A stretch of DNA of 64,000 nt, taken from Bacteroidota bacterium (lineage in GTDB: Bacteria > Bacteroidota > Bacteroidia > AKYH767-A > 2013-40CM-41-45). The notes under the pieces were generated by a model. That model ran no database searches, was not told the DNA's origin, and was given only the letters and a program-made list of their open reading frames with translations. Numbering within the stretch: position 1 is the stretch's first letter; every line of letters starts with the position of its first letter. Where the stretch lies: positions 1-64,000 of the forward strand of contig SHNE01000033.1 in the NCBI GenBank assembly GCA_004295015.1. Direction: 5' to 3'. Shown piece after piece: positions 1 to 9,429 of this stretch. The position numbers and the translations under genes are program-made.

Positions 1-84
1 AGAAATTATCAATCCTGCTTTAGTAATTTGCTCCTCTTCACTAACATCAATCTTTGGGATTAACCATTAGCTTGGGGTCTAAAG

Positions 85-487
85 GTGCATTCGTGGCAAA
101 AAAACCACCATGCTTAAGGAAGGAGAATCAAATAATTTAGCAGGAAAAAAACACGAATGGTGGAGACACAGGTTCATGTATAGAAAAAATCGCTCAAGTT
201 AGAATGTTTCCTGTTATTCAGAATGAAGAATAGAATTGAAAGCGAATTCGTGCATTCGTGGCAAAAAAATCACCATGCTTAAGGAGGGAGAATCAAATAA
301 TTTAGCAGGAAAAAAACACGAATGGTGGAGTCACAGGTTCATGTGTAGAAAAAATCGCTCAGGTTAGAATGTTTCCTGTTATTCAGAATGAAGAATAGAG
401 TTGAAAGCGAATTCGTGCATTCGTGGCAATAAAACCCCCATGCTTGAAGAGGGAGAATCAAATAATTTAGCAGTAAAAAAATACAAG
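85..487. repeat. 165-bp tandem repeat, about 2.4 copies
   Basis: Three copies start with the same GTGCATTCGTGGC word at 85, 250 and 415, giving an exact period of 165 bp. Copies one and two are nearly identical over their full length. Copy three follows them for about 70 bp and then diverges just before the 3' end of purA. Each full copy contains CATTCGTG near its start and CACGAATG about 65 bp later, so a transcript could fold within each unit. I see no coding frame that runs through the repeat. Positions 1-84 hold no supported gene; a short minus-strand frame runs off the left edge but has no visible start codon. Confidence 0.9.
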
Positions 488-508
488 CCTAATTGGATTC
501 AGAAAAAA

Positions 509-1774
509 TCAGCGTATAATCGTCTGCTTACGATCAGGACCAACAGAGACAATGCTAATTGGAACTTCCAATTCCTTTTCCAGATAAGAGATGTAATTTT
601 TAAAATTAACCGGAAAATCTTTCTCGGCGCGCACAGGCATCAAATCCTGCTTCCAGCCTTTAACCTCTTTGTAAATTGGTTCTATGATGCTGTTAACGAT
701 ATCATAAGGAAAATAATCGTACACCTTTCCGTCAATTTTATACGCTGTACAAACTTTAATTATATCAAAGCCGCATAATACATCCGGCTTGGTCATGATG
801 AGGTCAGTGACACCGTTGATCATAATGGTATACTTAAGCGCCGGAAGATCAAGCCAGCCGCAGCGACGCGGACGACCGGTAGTTGCACCAAACTCATTTC
901 CTGCTTTACGAATTGCCTCGCCGGTCTCATCATTTAATTCAGTAGGGAATGGTCCGCTACCAACACGAGTGCAATAGGCCTTGAATATTCCGTACACCTT
1001 TCCGATGTGTCCGGGTGCAATACCTAATCCCGTACAGGCGCCGGCTGAAATGGTATTGGATGAAGTGACAAAAGGGTAGGAGCCAAAATCGATGTCCAAT
1101 AATGAACCCTGAGCGCCTTCTGCAAGAATTTGTTTCTTCTCTTTAATATGTTGATTCAGTAAATGCTCACTGTCGACAAAATTTAATTTCCTCATTGCCT
1201 CGATAGCTTCGAAGAAGATTGCCTCATCTGCTTCCGCAGTATGCTCATAATTCATTTGTCGGAGTAATTCCAGGTGCTTATAACGAAGTTTAACATATCT
1301 CTCCTTAAAATCGGATGCTTCAATATCACCAACACGCAAACCGTTCCTGCCTGTTTTGTCCATGTACGTCGGACCGATTCCTCTTAATGTAGAGCCAATT
1401 TTTTCTTTCCCTTTACCGGCCTCGGAAGCCGCATCCAGCAAGCGATGTGTGGGTATGATCAAGTGTGCTTTTCTGGAAATAAACAGATGAGCATTCACAT
1501 CAACATTAAGGGCAATTAATGCTTTGATTTCTTTTTGAAGTGTGATAGGGTCGATAACAACGCCATTACCAACGATGTTTTCAATTTCCTTATGAAAAAT
1601 CCCTGATGGGATAGTATGAAGTACGTGTTTAATGCCTTCAAACTCGAGTGTATGTCCGGCATTAGGTCCACCCTGAAAGCGTGCGACTACTTTGTATTTA
1701 GGAGTTAGTACATCTACAATTTTACCTTTTCCTTCATCACCCCATTGGAGGCCAAGCAGTACATCAACCGACAT
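509..1774 (-). CDS. purA: Adenylosuccinate synthetase
   Basis: Catalyses the GTP-dependent joining of IMP and aspartate to adenylosuccinate, the first committed step from IMP to AMP, in the cytoplasm. The protein is 421 residues, the usual length. The N-terminal phosphate-binding motif GLQWGDEGKGK lies at residues 8-18 and includes the catalytic Asp; NAGHT with the catalytic His follows near residue 40. GSTLRGIGPTYMDKTGR and TTGRPRRCGWLDL are the typical IMP and GTP/aspartate loop segments. The ATG start at 1774 gives the canonical N-terminus directly before the motif. The stop lies a few bases past the tandem repeat. It is first in position but last in transcription order of a minus-strand run that includes the STAS and Fur genes. 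Confidence 0.97.
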   Translation of the reverse strand: MSVDVLLGLQWGDEGKGKIVDVLTPKYKVVARFQGGPNAGHTLEFEGIKHVLHTIPSGIFHKEIENIVGNGVVIDPITLQKEIKALIALNVDVNAHLFISRKAHLIIPTHRLLDAASEAGKGKEKIGSTLRGIGPTYMDKTGRNGLRVGDIEASDFKERYVKLRYKHLELLRQMNYEHTAEADEAIFFEAIEAMRKLNFVDSEHLLNQHIKEKKQILAEGAQGSLLDIDFGSYPFVTSSNTISAGACTGLGIAPGHIGKVYGIFKAYCTRVGSGPFPTELNDETGEAIRKAGNEFGATTGRPRRCGWLDLPALKYTIMINGVTDLIMTKPDVLCGFDIIKVCTAYKIDGKVYDYFPYDIVNSIIEPIYKEVKGWKQDLMPVRAEKDFPVNFKNYISYLEKELEVPISIVSVGPDRKQTIIR

Positions 1775-1910
1775 TTTTTCTGATTCTTTATTAATAAATA
1801 ATTGAAAAGAAAATCTTTTGTTTTCTTAGAATAGTTCTCCGGAAAGCTCCTTCGAAATGATTGAAGAAAATTCTCCTGCTGCTATGCAACAAAAGCATCC
1901 ATTCGGAAAA

Positions 1911-2258
1911 TTAGTTTTGAAACTGACGAACAGCTGCAGGAAGATCTTCCGTAATGGTGAAAACGGTATTGAGTTTAGTGATGATCAAAAGTTCTTTGAT
2001 TTTATCACTGACACTGCAAATGGTAGTATCTCCGCCATTCTTGCGACTCTTAGTAAGGATATTAACCAACACATTCAGTCCGTTGCTGTTCATATAACGG
2101 AAGTTTTCCATTGAAATCACGAAACTCGTAATTCCATTGTTGATTATATTTTGGATTTCATCCAGGAGTGGTGTAGCCTGATTTTTGTCAATCAGGTTAC
2201 CGCTCATTTCTACGATGGCATAAGTGCCTTTATTGCTGATATTGTATGTAAAGTCCAT
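1911..2258 (-). CDS. STAS-domain protein (anti-sigma factor antagonist-like)
   Basis: A single STAS domain of 115 residues, the size of stand-alone anti-anti-sigma factors of the SpoIIAA/RsbV type, which bind partner kinases in the cytoplasm and are switched off by serine phosphorylation. The fold signature is clear: an N-terminal beta strand with TYAIVEMSGNLID, then FVISMENFRYMNSNGLNVLV. In SpoIIAA the corresponding loop reads D-S-S-G with the second serine phosphorylated; here residues 57-60 read N-S-N-G, so Asn59 occupies the phospho-acceptor position. Ser58 is still next to it. The protein may therefore be constitutively active or regulated differently. No anti-sigma kinase gene is adjacent. 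Confidence 0.85.
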   Translation of the reverse strand: MDFTYNISNKGTYAIVEMSGNLIDKNQATPLLDEIQNIINNGITSFVISMENFRYMNSNGLNVLVNILTKSRKNGGDTTICSVSDKIKELLIITKLNTVFTITEDLPAAVRQFQN

Positions 2259-2323
2259 GTCGACGAAGATAAAGGAATTAATTGATTGGTTGAAAATGAC
2301 CTTGAATCGAGTTTTTAACAGAA

Positions 2324-2797
2324 TTAGCTTTTTCTGTGTTTACAGCTGCCTTTTTCGGCTAATTCCCTGCACTTTCCGAACAGATGGAGGCTGTGGTGGG
2401 TAATGTCAAATTTGAGGATATCTCCCATCATGCTCTGGATCTGCTGGATCCGTGGGTCACAGAATTCAAGAACATGCTCGCAGTCTTCACAGATTAAATG
2501 GTCATGCTGTTTATAGGCATAGGATTTTTCAAATCGCGCCAGGTTTTTTCCAAACTGATGTTTGGTGACCAGATTTGATTCGAGTAAGAGTTCGATGGTA
2601 TTATAAATTGTTGCACGACTTACGCGATGTCCTTTTTTCTTCATATGAATGAAGAGAAAATCAACATCGAAATGTTCATTCATTGAGTAAATCTCTTCCA
2701 GGATTGAAAAGCGTTCAGCGGTTTTTCGCTGACCATGATCTTCAAGGTATTTGGTAAAGACCTTTTTGACTTCTGATTTAATTGTTGGTTCTGCCAT
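2324..2797 (-). CDS. Fur-family transcriptional regulator
   Basis: A 157-residue metal-responsive repressor of the Fur superfamily. The N-terminal half is a winged helix (RKTAERFSILEEIY, then VSRATIYNTIELLLESNLV as recognition region). The C-terminal half carries the metal-site segment HDHLICEDC and a late Cys pair, C-x8-C, in GKCRELAEKGSC. The first CxxC matches the structural zinc site of Fur and PerR, but the second pair is spaced wider than the usual CxxC. I cannot tell Fur from PerR or Zur by sequence alone. It ends 65 bp upstream of the STAS gene and begins 8 bp after the rel stop codon, so it is likely co-transcribed with rel. Confidence 0.9.
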   Translation of the reverse strand: MAEPTIKSEVKKVFTKYLEDHGQRKTAERFSILEEIYSMNEHFDVDFLFIHMKKKGHRVSRATIYNTIELLLESNLVTKHQFGKNLARFEKSYAYKQHDHLICEDCEHVLEFCDPRIQQIQSMMGDILKFDITHHSLHLFGKCRELAEKGSCKHRKS

Positions 2798-2805
2798 TTT
2801 TTAGA

Positions 2806-5037
2806 TCAATTCAAATCAGCACTTCTTCCTCCATCAATACGACTGACTGTTAGGATTCCATGAATTTCTTTTAATTTTTTCAGAAGTTTATCAAGGTGAT
2901 GGGTGTCATGTACAAAGAGCATAATGGTTCCTTCAAATATTCCATCGTTCGACTCAATACTTATGCTGCGCATGTTTACTTTCAACTCACTTGAAATTAC
3001 TTTGGATATTTTATTTACAACGCCAACTTCATCTATTCCCGTCATTCTTACTCCGGCAAGGAATGCTATCTGTTGTTGATTGGTCCATTTGGCTTTTACA
3101 ATCCGATAAGCATAATTCGACATCAACTGAATGGCATTCGGACAATTTACTCTATGAATTTTAATTCCTTCATTGATTGTGATAAATCCGAACACGTCAT
3201 CACCGGGAATAGGATTGCAGCAAGGAGATAGTTTATAATCAATCTTCTCCATGTTTTCACCTAATACCAGCATATCACTGGAACCGCGCACATTTTTTAC
3301 AATCTGCTCCAGAGAATGTGGCTCGATGCGTTGCGGAGTTTTCATCTTTATAGATCCTTTTTCATTGGCAAAATCCCGCAGATCCTGAATGTCGATCACG
3401 CCCTTGGCAATACGATAGTACAATTCAAGTGTATTCGGAATTTTATAATAAGCCAGGAGTTCATTTAAATTATCATTATTGAATTGAATTTTTAGGTGCT
3501 TGAATTTACGTTCAAGAATTTCTTTCCCGTCTTCGGCTACGGTTTTCTTCTCTTCTTTTAAAGCGCCTTTAATTTTTGATTTAGCTTTAGCCGTAACAAC
3601 ATATTTAAGCCAGTCTTCCTTCGGTGTTTGTTTGTTGGAAGTAAGAATCTCTACCTGATCACCGCTCCGCAGTTTATGCGAAAGCGGAACAAGTTTATGA
3701 TTCACCTTGGCTCCGATGCATTTGCTCCCCAAATCAGTATGGATTTCAAAGGCAAAGTCGAGCGCAGTTGCTTGAGATGGCAGAGATTTCATATCGCCGG
3801 TAGGAGTGAAGACAAAAATTTCATCAGCGAAAAGGTTTAATTTAAAGTCATCAATAAAATCTAGCGCATTGGTCTCCGGACTTTCTAAAAGCTCCCTGAT
3901 CTTTTGGATCCATTCGTCAAGAGCCGTTTCTGCTGCTGACTCTTTATACTTCCAATGGGCAGCATATCCTTTTTCGCCGCTCTCATCCATCCGACGTGAA
4001 CGAATTTGAACTTCTACCCATTTTCCACTCGGTCCCATCACCGTTGTATGCAAGGATTCATAACCTGTGGCCTTCGGCGTAGAGATCCAGTCACGCAAAC
4101 GGTCCGGATTGGGGTGATAATAATCTGTGATGATCGAATACGCTTTCCAACACATGGCCTTCTCCACATCTTCGGGAGCATCAATGATAATACGAATGGC
4201 GAACAAATCATATATTTCGTCAAAGGTCACACCCTGACGTTTCATTTTATTCCAAATAGAATGTATTGATTTTGATCTTCCTTTTACTTCAAAGCTAAAT
4301 CCCTGTTTGGTCAGTTCTTCTTTTATAGGAACCGTAAACTCATTTATAAACCTTGTTCGTTCTCTTTTTGTTTGGGTCAGGCGGTTTGTGATGTCCTGGT
4401 ATACTTCCGGCTCAGTATAACGCATCGACAAATCTTCCAATTCTGTTTTGAAAGCATAAAGTCCAAGGCGATGGGCGAGGGGAGCATAAAGATAAGCAGT
4501 CTCTGAAGCGATCTTCAATTGCTTTTCACGCTGCATAGAATCCAGCGTTCGCATATTATGCAAACGATCAGCAAGTTTGATAAGAATAACGCGGATGTCA
4601 TCTGATAAAGTCAGCAACATCTTCCTGAAATTTTCTGCCTGGAGAGAAGTTCCTTTATCGAACACTCCCGATATCTTAGTCAGTCCGTCAACAATCGTTG
4701 CAGCTTTTTCTCCGAATGAACTCCTGATATCTTCAAGAGTCATGTAGGTATCTTCGACGGTATCGTGTAATAATGCACAAACGATAGCCAAAGGTCCAAG
4801 GCCAATTTCTTCAGCACAGATTAAAGCTACAGCAAGGGGATGTAGAATGTAAGGCTCGCCTGTTTTACGGCGCATATCCTTATGCGCTTCCAGTGCCATG
4901 TCAAAAGCAAGACGAATCATGTCCTTATCACCCTTGCCAAGTGTGGGTTTCAAGGCACGTAACAAAGCTCGATAGGCTTTTAGGATCTGATCCTTTTCAG
5001 CTTCTGCATTTATAACACCGGGTACTGTTTCTGACAT
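2806..5037 (-). CDS. rel: Bifunctional (p)ppGpp synthetase/hydrolase (Rel/SpoT family)
   Basis: A long RelA/SpoT homologue (743 residues) that makes and degrades the stringent-response alarmone. Domains in order: HD hydrolase (His52, His66, the HD pair at 91-92 in ALLHDTVEDT, and KLADRLHNMRTL), so hydrolysis is probably intact; synthetase (YDLFAIRIII, STPKATGYESLHTTV, VEVQIRS), also with its expected residues; TGS domain (DEIFVFTPTGDMKSLPS); and a C-terminal zinc-finger/ACT region (SPCCNPIPGDDVFGF, then an ACT domain from about residue 665). Both activities therefore look present. It starts at 5037 and is followed by the Fur-family gene after 8 bp. Confidence 0.96.
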   Translation of the reverse strand: MSETVPGVINAEAEKDQILKAYRALLRALKPTLGKGDKDMIRLAFDMALEAHKDMRRKTGEPYILHPLAVALICAEEIGLGPLAIVCALLHDTVEDTYMTLEDIRSSFGEKAATIVDGLTKISGVFDKGTSLQAENFRKMLLTLSDDIRVILIKLADRLHNMRTLDSMQREKQLKIASETAYLYAPLAHRLGLYAFKTELEDLSMRYTEPEVYQDITNRLTQTKRERTRFINEFTVPIKEELTKQGFSFEVKGRSKSIHSIWNKMKRQGVTFDEIYDLFAIRIIIDAPEDVEKAMCWKAYSIITDYYHPNPDRLRDWISTPKATGYESLHTTVMGPSGKWVEVQIRSRRMDESGEKGYAAHWKYKESAAETALDEWIQKIRELLESPETNALDFIDDFKLNLFADEIFVFTPTGDMKSLPSQATALDFAFEIHTDLGSKCIGAKVNHKLVPLSHKLRSGDQVEILTSNKQTPKEDWLKYVVTAKAKSKIKGALKEEKKTVAEDGKEILERKFKHLKIQFNNDNLNELLAYYKIPNTLELYYRIAKGVIDIQDLRDFANEKGSIKMKTPQRIEPHSLEQIVKNVRGSSDMLVLGENMEKIDYKLSPCCNPIPGDDVFGFITINEGIKIHRVNCPNAIQLMSNYAYRIVKAKWTNQQQIAFLAGVRMTGIDEVGVVNKISKVISSELKVNMRSISIESNDGIFEGTIMLFVHDTHHLDKLLKKLKEIHGILTVSRIDGGRSADLN

Positions 5038-5112
5038 TCGAAGAGAATCTTATTGGTAGAATTTTGATTAAAAGGTAAATTATTTTTTTGATTAGATAAA
5101 TTATCTTCAAAC

Positions 5113-6144
5113 CTAAACGACTTGAACTGCTTTCTTTAATGCCAGAATACTGAAATCAGAATTTTCTTTTCGAATAGTGTTTTTCAGGTGACCGAGGTGT
5201 TCGATTTCCATTTCAACGACATCGCCTTCCTGTAACCATTGAGCTTTAAAATTCGGGTCATTGAGAAGTCCGGTACCGTTTAGTTCAAGAAAACATCCCG
5301 TACCGACGGTACCTGATCCTATAACATCGCCGGGCAATACGTCTACACCGTAAGCACAGCGTTCAATGATCTCAGCAAATGTCCAGTCCATATCTTTCAT
5401 GTTTCCTGAGCTAACAAGTTTTCCGTTTACCCAACATTTCATGGCAAGATCATAAGCATTACCTGTATGCCCAGGTTTAGCCGGAACTTTATATGGTTCC
5501 AGTTCATCCGGAGTTACCAGCCAAGGCCCGATGACTGTGCTAAAATCTTTTCCTTTGGCCGGACCAAGATTCAGTTTCATTTCTTCCATTTGCAAAGTAC
5601 GAGCACTCATATCGTTCATGATCATATAGCCTGCGATATAGGAATCAGCTTCTGCAGCGCTAAAGTTTCTTCCTTTTTTTCCTATAACAATGCTTGCCTC
5701 TAATTCGAAATCCAGTTTTTGAAAATGATCAGGCATACAAACGATATCACCCTGGCCTTGGATCGCATTATGATTTGTGAAATAAAAAATCGGGTATTGA
5801 TCGAATTCAGGAATCATGTCCACCTTACGATTTCTCCTGGCCGAAGCAACATGCTGACGGACTGCATAGCCATCGCGGCAGCTGGTAGGATTTGGAATAG
5901 GAGCACGGAAATCAGATTCATTTACTTTAGCAACGATAGCTTCAGAACTTCCCGATTTGATAGCTTTTTCTATTTCTCCGGCAATATTCATGTTTACCTC
6001 GCCACCCTGAAGGAATTGAAGCATGTTCGCCGGAAGAGGAGCTAATCCCATGGATTTTGCATTTTCAGCAAGAGGATAGACTTTCCCCTCAAAAAAGAGC
6101 CCTATTTGTTCAACATTATTAATGGTAAAATTTACGAGTTTCAT
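5113..6144 (-). CDS. Fumarylacetoacetate hydrolase family protein
   Basis: A 343-residue member of the FAH superfamily, which cleaves or hydrates acylpyruvate-type substrates with a divalent metal. Metal ligands are visible in DFELEASIVIGKKG (Glu147 and Glu149) with a downstream Asp in YMIMNDMSAR. The N-terminal about 80 residues form the small domain seen in bacterial fumarylacetoacetases. Homogentisate 1,2-dioxygenase lies 3.5 kb away at 9692, so the likely role is cleavage of fumarylacetoacetate (or a maleyl isomer) to fumarate and acetoacetate at the end of tyrosine catabolism. That assignment is from context; other FAH-family activities are possible. Confidence 0.85.
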   Translation of the reverse strand: MKLVNFTINNVEQIGLFFEGKVYPLAENAKSMGLAPLPANMLQFLQGGEVNMNIAGEIEKAIKSGSSEAIVAKVNESDFRAPIPNPTSCRDGYAVRQHVASARRNRKVDMIPEFDQYPIFYFTNHNAIQGQGDIVCMPDHFQKLDFELEASIVIGKKGRNFSAAEADSYIAGYMIMNDMSARTLQMEEMKLNLGPAKGKDFSTVIGPWLVTPDELEPYKVPAKPGHTGNAYDLAMKCWVNGKLVSSGNMKDMDWTFAEIIERCAYGVDVLPGDVIGSGTVGTGCFLELNGTGLLNDPNFKAQWLQEGDVVEMEIEHLGHLKNTIRKENSDFSILALKKAVQVV

Positions 6145-6544
6145 AGTTTAGGCTTTATTTGCCGTAAAAATACAAAACACAGAGGAAACGGGGGAAATAA
6201 TTGGAAAATAGTCTCGACAGGGCTTTGCCAGCTGAACCGGGGTCTTGGCTCACTTGTCTGGACTTGGATTCTTGGGATTTTTAGGATTGCCAGGAAGGGC
6301 TTGCGATTAGCTGTTTTAGTCTACCGAACATTTTCATGCCAGTAGGCTCCTTGCTCATTTAGGGAGTTCTGTTCAAATTGTAATCCTGAAATAGTTCGTT
6401 GTCAATTTTCAAAATACACATTGAATTTTCTCAACAACAAGTCCGAATTTTAATGATTGACAAAGGGAAAGCAAGAACAAATTGTTTAGATATCTGATAG
6501 CGTAATCCCATCAATCCCATACATCCCAAAAATCCCAGTTAAGA
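6145..6544. other. Non-coding stretch with degenerate GGGATTTTT-type words
   Basis: No gene is supported here. The stretch contains CTTGGGATTTTTAGGATT near 6268-6287 and an inverted, imperfect counterpart with ATCCCA repeated several times near 6506-6539. The two arms could base-pair over about 270 bp, or mark a decayed small repeat element. A short open frame at 6106-6345 on the plus strand has no homology I recognise and starts inside the neighbouring gene. Confidence 0.5.
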
Positions 6545-6578
6545 CTATAAAAAAAAGGGTCCAACCACGGACCCTTTT
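6545..6578 (-). terminator. Rho-independent terminator of the T9SS gene
   Basis: A perfect 10-bp stem (AAAAGGGTCC at 6553-6562, GGACCCTTTT at 6569-6578) with a 6-nt loop. Read on the minus strand it is followed by a run of eight T, as expected for intrinsic termination about 40 bp past the stop of the minus-strand T9SS gene. Confidence 0.88.
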
Positions 6579-6615
6579 AACTAACCATTAAAATAATCAA
6601 CCATGAAAACTATTC

Positions 6616-9369
6616 TCAATATATTATTATCTTTTGCTGGAGGTTTTCTTTACCATCGCTTGCACGGATAAAGTAAACCTGCCCTGATACAATCTGAGTT
6701 TCGTCAACACTAAGTGTCACGTTTCCGTTTTCTTCGCGGTGTACAGAGGCCGGGATCACTTTTCCCTGGATGTCTTGAACGGTGATATCATAGTATTTTA
6801 ACTCATCGTCGCCATAGCTCACTTGCACCTTTGCAGCAGGGGCCGGGTTAGGGTAAGCATAAAAATCTTTTCTGATCACATTATTCACAACTGCAGTCGG
6901 GAGGTATTCTGTATGCCCGTCATAATCGGTTTGTTTTAAACGGTAGTAAGATATTCCTTTTAAAGGCTGAGCATCTACATAAGCGTAGCTGTGTCTCATA
7001 GAAGAGTTTCCATGCCCATCCACCTGATTAAGGCTTGTGAAATGAATATTGTCTTCCGAACGTTCAATGGTGAAGTAATCATTATTGATTTCGGTTTCGG
7101 TTATCCAATTCAGGTTTACTTGTTGTTTGTTTAGTTGAGCAGTGAAGCTGATTAATTCAACCGGCAATGGATTTCCACCTCCAGGAGGGTTGGCAAGAGC
7201 GAAATACGTGTTGAATTTGTTAAACACATTTGAAGTAATACTTCCTGTCCAGTTTGCCGTTGCAACTCCGCCTTCATTTTGCCATAATGAAACACCATCG
7301 TCTTGTGCCACCAGAAGTGAGTTCTTATCTGCAACACCATCATCGGAATCATAATACAATTGTATACGTCCGTTATTAAAGTTGTTGATCAACTGACGGG
7401 TAAATCGTGTATAGCGGATGTTAGATACATTTGCAATACTGGGTGGAAGTCCATAAGGAAGTCCTGATGCAGGTGCATTAAACACTTCAGAACGATACGT
7501 AACTGAAGTTGCATTCAGGTGTGTAACCGTGATGACGTTTGGTCGATATGCATTTGATTTACCGATAGGATAAGTTTTGCTTATCGAGGTTGATGTTGCC
7601 ACAGTATGTACCATAGGACCATCAACATAAGAGCTGTTTGATCCAAGGTTTGCATTAGCTGTTGCAAGGCATGTTAAAACATTGGTATTTGTTGTAATCA
7701 GTTTGCCGTTAACCATACTCAGGTAATTGCTTACGTTGGCAGGTCGGTTCAGCGTAATATTGCTGATATTGTTGATCGCAAGATTGTAGAATGTAGTTGT
7801 AACACTTCCACCAATTGCCTGAGCTCCTGTAGGATTAAAGGTTACAGTACTCGTCCTCGCAGTAAATGTTCCATGATTAACTAATGCATCCGTACCGTTG
7901 GCCGTTGCAGTCAGTGTCATGGTCTTTGAATCACCTGCTGTTCCTCCGATAGAACGAATATCAAATATTTTATTCGCATCAATTTGCAAACTTCTTAATC
8001 TGAAATTTGTCGTGGAGCTGTAAGATGGCTTTAATGTAATCGTACGTGTTGATAATCCTGTTACTTTAAAATTTGGTTGTACAACACTTGTGAATGGTTG
8101 GAAGCTGAATATTCTCCCGCTGGCCGTACTGTTATCCCCGAATTGTACTATTCCTCCTGCTGAAATCACATTTCCAAAGTTTCCACACAGGCCGAAGTCG
8201 CAGGTGAGTGGCCCATTGGTATTAGGTTTAGAGAGAACAATTGTTCCGCCCGTCATAGTGAAAGTACTTCCCGGACGATCATTCACATAAAACACTTGTC
8301 TGTTTGTTCCTGTTGATCCGCTGTTAAGCATAATCGTACCACCGGTCATATTAAAGCTAAAGGCATCTGCCGAAGCCGAAGCTGCATAGCTTATTCCGCC
8401 ATATACCAACAGGGTTCCACTGCTCACTTCAAGATATGGGATTGGAGTTCCAAACCGGTCTGTCCTTAAGCCTTGTGTACCCGCACTTGAACCAATGCGA
8501 ACAGTTCCTCCATTTACATACAATGATCCCTGAAGGATAACATCTGTAGACAAGGCAGAGAACCACATGATTCCTGCAGGAACTTTAAATGCGACATTGG
8601 GACCAATGGTAAAATTTCCGGCTGATGGGTTGATGGCATACACACCGGTATTACTGTGAATATACGTTCCCATTGTACCTACGAAATTTTTTATTCCTGT
8701 TTCGAAGCCATTAGTTTGAACTGTTACCTGTGAAGTAGTGAGCGACTTATTCATCGTCACTATATATAAGTCAAAAGTTCCGATCCCTGATATTGTTGCA
8801 TTACTTGCTGAATTCAAAGTGAGATTAACTGCCTGAGCTGAATTTCTGTAAAAATCAACAGTACCATAGTTCGTGAAACTTCCACCGATTAAGCAGGAGT
8901 GCGAACGGTTTGTCGCTGTATTGTACCAAAATCTGGCGCCATTATTAACAGTAACATTTCCACTTACAGTAAGACTGTAGTTTGCTGCGGATGCATATTC
9001 AAGCGTTCCACTGGAACCTTGTCCTATATTTACCAGAGCACAACTCACATTGTTATTTATAAAGACAGTATACCCGTCACCGATAAATACCTGGTCACCT
9101 GCCATAGGGTAGGTACCTGTATTGGTAGGATTACCATAAGTAATCGTTGACCATGTGCTTGGCGTTGTCCAGTTACCTCCGTTAATACGTGAGTAGTAAC
9201 GGGCAGCAAAGCTGCTTGAAGCCATGCTCATCAGGAGTAATACGACAAATGCTGTTTTTCCCTTTTTATTTTGGGAAGAAACTTTTTTACGTATGCTCTT
9301 TCCTTTGGAGCGAATTTGCGACAGCAGGGATGAAAATTCTATAAGAACCTGCATTCTCGACTTTTTCAT
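6616..9369 (-). CDS. Large T9SS type A sorting-domain secreted protein
   Basis: A repetitive secreted or surface protein of about 917 residues. From the chosen ATG at 9369 (MKKSRMQ) the N-terminus has a long basic stretch, then a hydrophobic segment FVVLLLMSMASSSFA typical of signal peptides. The body begins GGNWTTPSTWST and consists of repeated beta-strand rich, Ser/Thr/Gly-rich segments (such as MTGGTI, repeated), resembling beta-helix surface proteins. The C-terminal region carries LPVELISFTAQLNKQQ, WITETEINNDYFTIERS and DFYAYPNPAPAAKV, followed by a T9SS type A sorting domain. An in-frame ATG 60 bp further upstream (9429) exists, but it adds a non-signal-like extension. Its role is unknown; adhesion or matrix function is a guess. 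Confidence 0.85.
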   Translation of the reverse strand: MKKSRMQVLIEFSSLLSQIRSKGKSIRKKVSSQNKKGKTAFVVLLLMSMASSSFAARYYSRINGGNWTTPSTWSTITYGNPTNTGTYPMAGDQVFIGDGYTVFINNNVSCALVNIGQGSSGTLEYASAANYSLTVSGNVTVNNGARFWYNTATNRSHSCLIGGSFTNYGTVDFYRNSAQAVNLTLNSASNATISGIGTFDLYIVTMNKSLTTSQVTVQTNGFETGIKNFVGTMGTYIHSNTGVYAINPSAGNFTIGPNVAFKVPAGIMWFSALSTDVILQGSLYVNGGTVRIGSSAGTQGLRTDRFGTPIPYLEVSSGTLLVYGGISYAASASADAFSFNMTGGTIMLNSGSTGTNRQVFYVNDRPGSTFTMTGGTIVLSKPNTNGPLTCDFGLCGNFGNVISAGGIVQFGDNSTASGRIFSFQPFTSVVQPNFKVTGLSTRTITLKPSYSSTTNFRLRSLQIDANKIFDIRSIGGTAGDSKTMTLTATANGTDALVNHGTFTARTSTVTFNPTGAQAIGGSVTTTFYNLAINNISNITLNRPANVSNYLSMVNGKLITTNTNVLTCLATANANLGSNSSYVDGPMVHTVATSTSISKTYPIGKSNAYRPNVITVTHLNATSVTYRSEVFNAPASGLPYGLPPSIANVSNIRYTRFTRQLINNFNNGRIQLYYDSDDGVADKNSLLVAQDDGVSLWQNEGGVATANWTGSITSNVFNKFNTYFALANPPGGGNPLPVELISFTAQLNKQQVNLNWITETEINNDYFTIERSEDNIHFTSLNQVDGHGNSSMRHSYAYVDAQPLKGISYYRLKQTDYDGHTEYLPTAVVNNVIRKDFYAYPNPAPAAKVQVSYGDDELKYYDITVQDIQGKVIPASVHREENGNVTLSVDETQIVSGQVYFIRASDGKENLQQKIIIY

Positions 9370-9429
9370 AGTGTGAGATATTAGTATTAGTTTCTTCGAG
9401 GTTTTAGACCTTTTAAATGTTTGGTACAA

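Noticed and set aside
1-84. Partial minus-strand coding region at the left edge
   Set aside because: A short open frame reads a plausible peptide but has no start codon, is bounded by a stop and shows no recognisable domain.
85-487. CRISPR-like array
   Set aside because: The repeat unit is 165 bp with no alternation of short repeats and unique spacers, and no cas genes are nearby.
4006-4269. Plus-strand frames within rel
   Set aside because: They are antisense to a conserved enzyme with intact motifs and have no independent support.
9370-9429. Longer N-terminus of the large T9SS protein from ATG at 9429
   Set aside because: It adds twenty non-signal residues, and a near-consensus promoter box would start transcription downstream of it.
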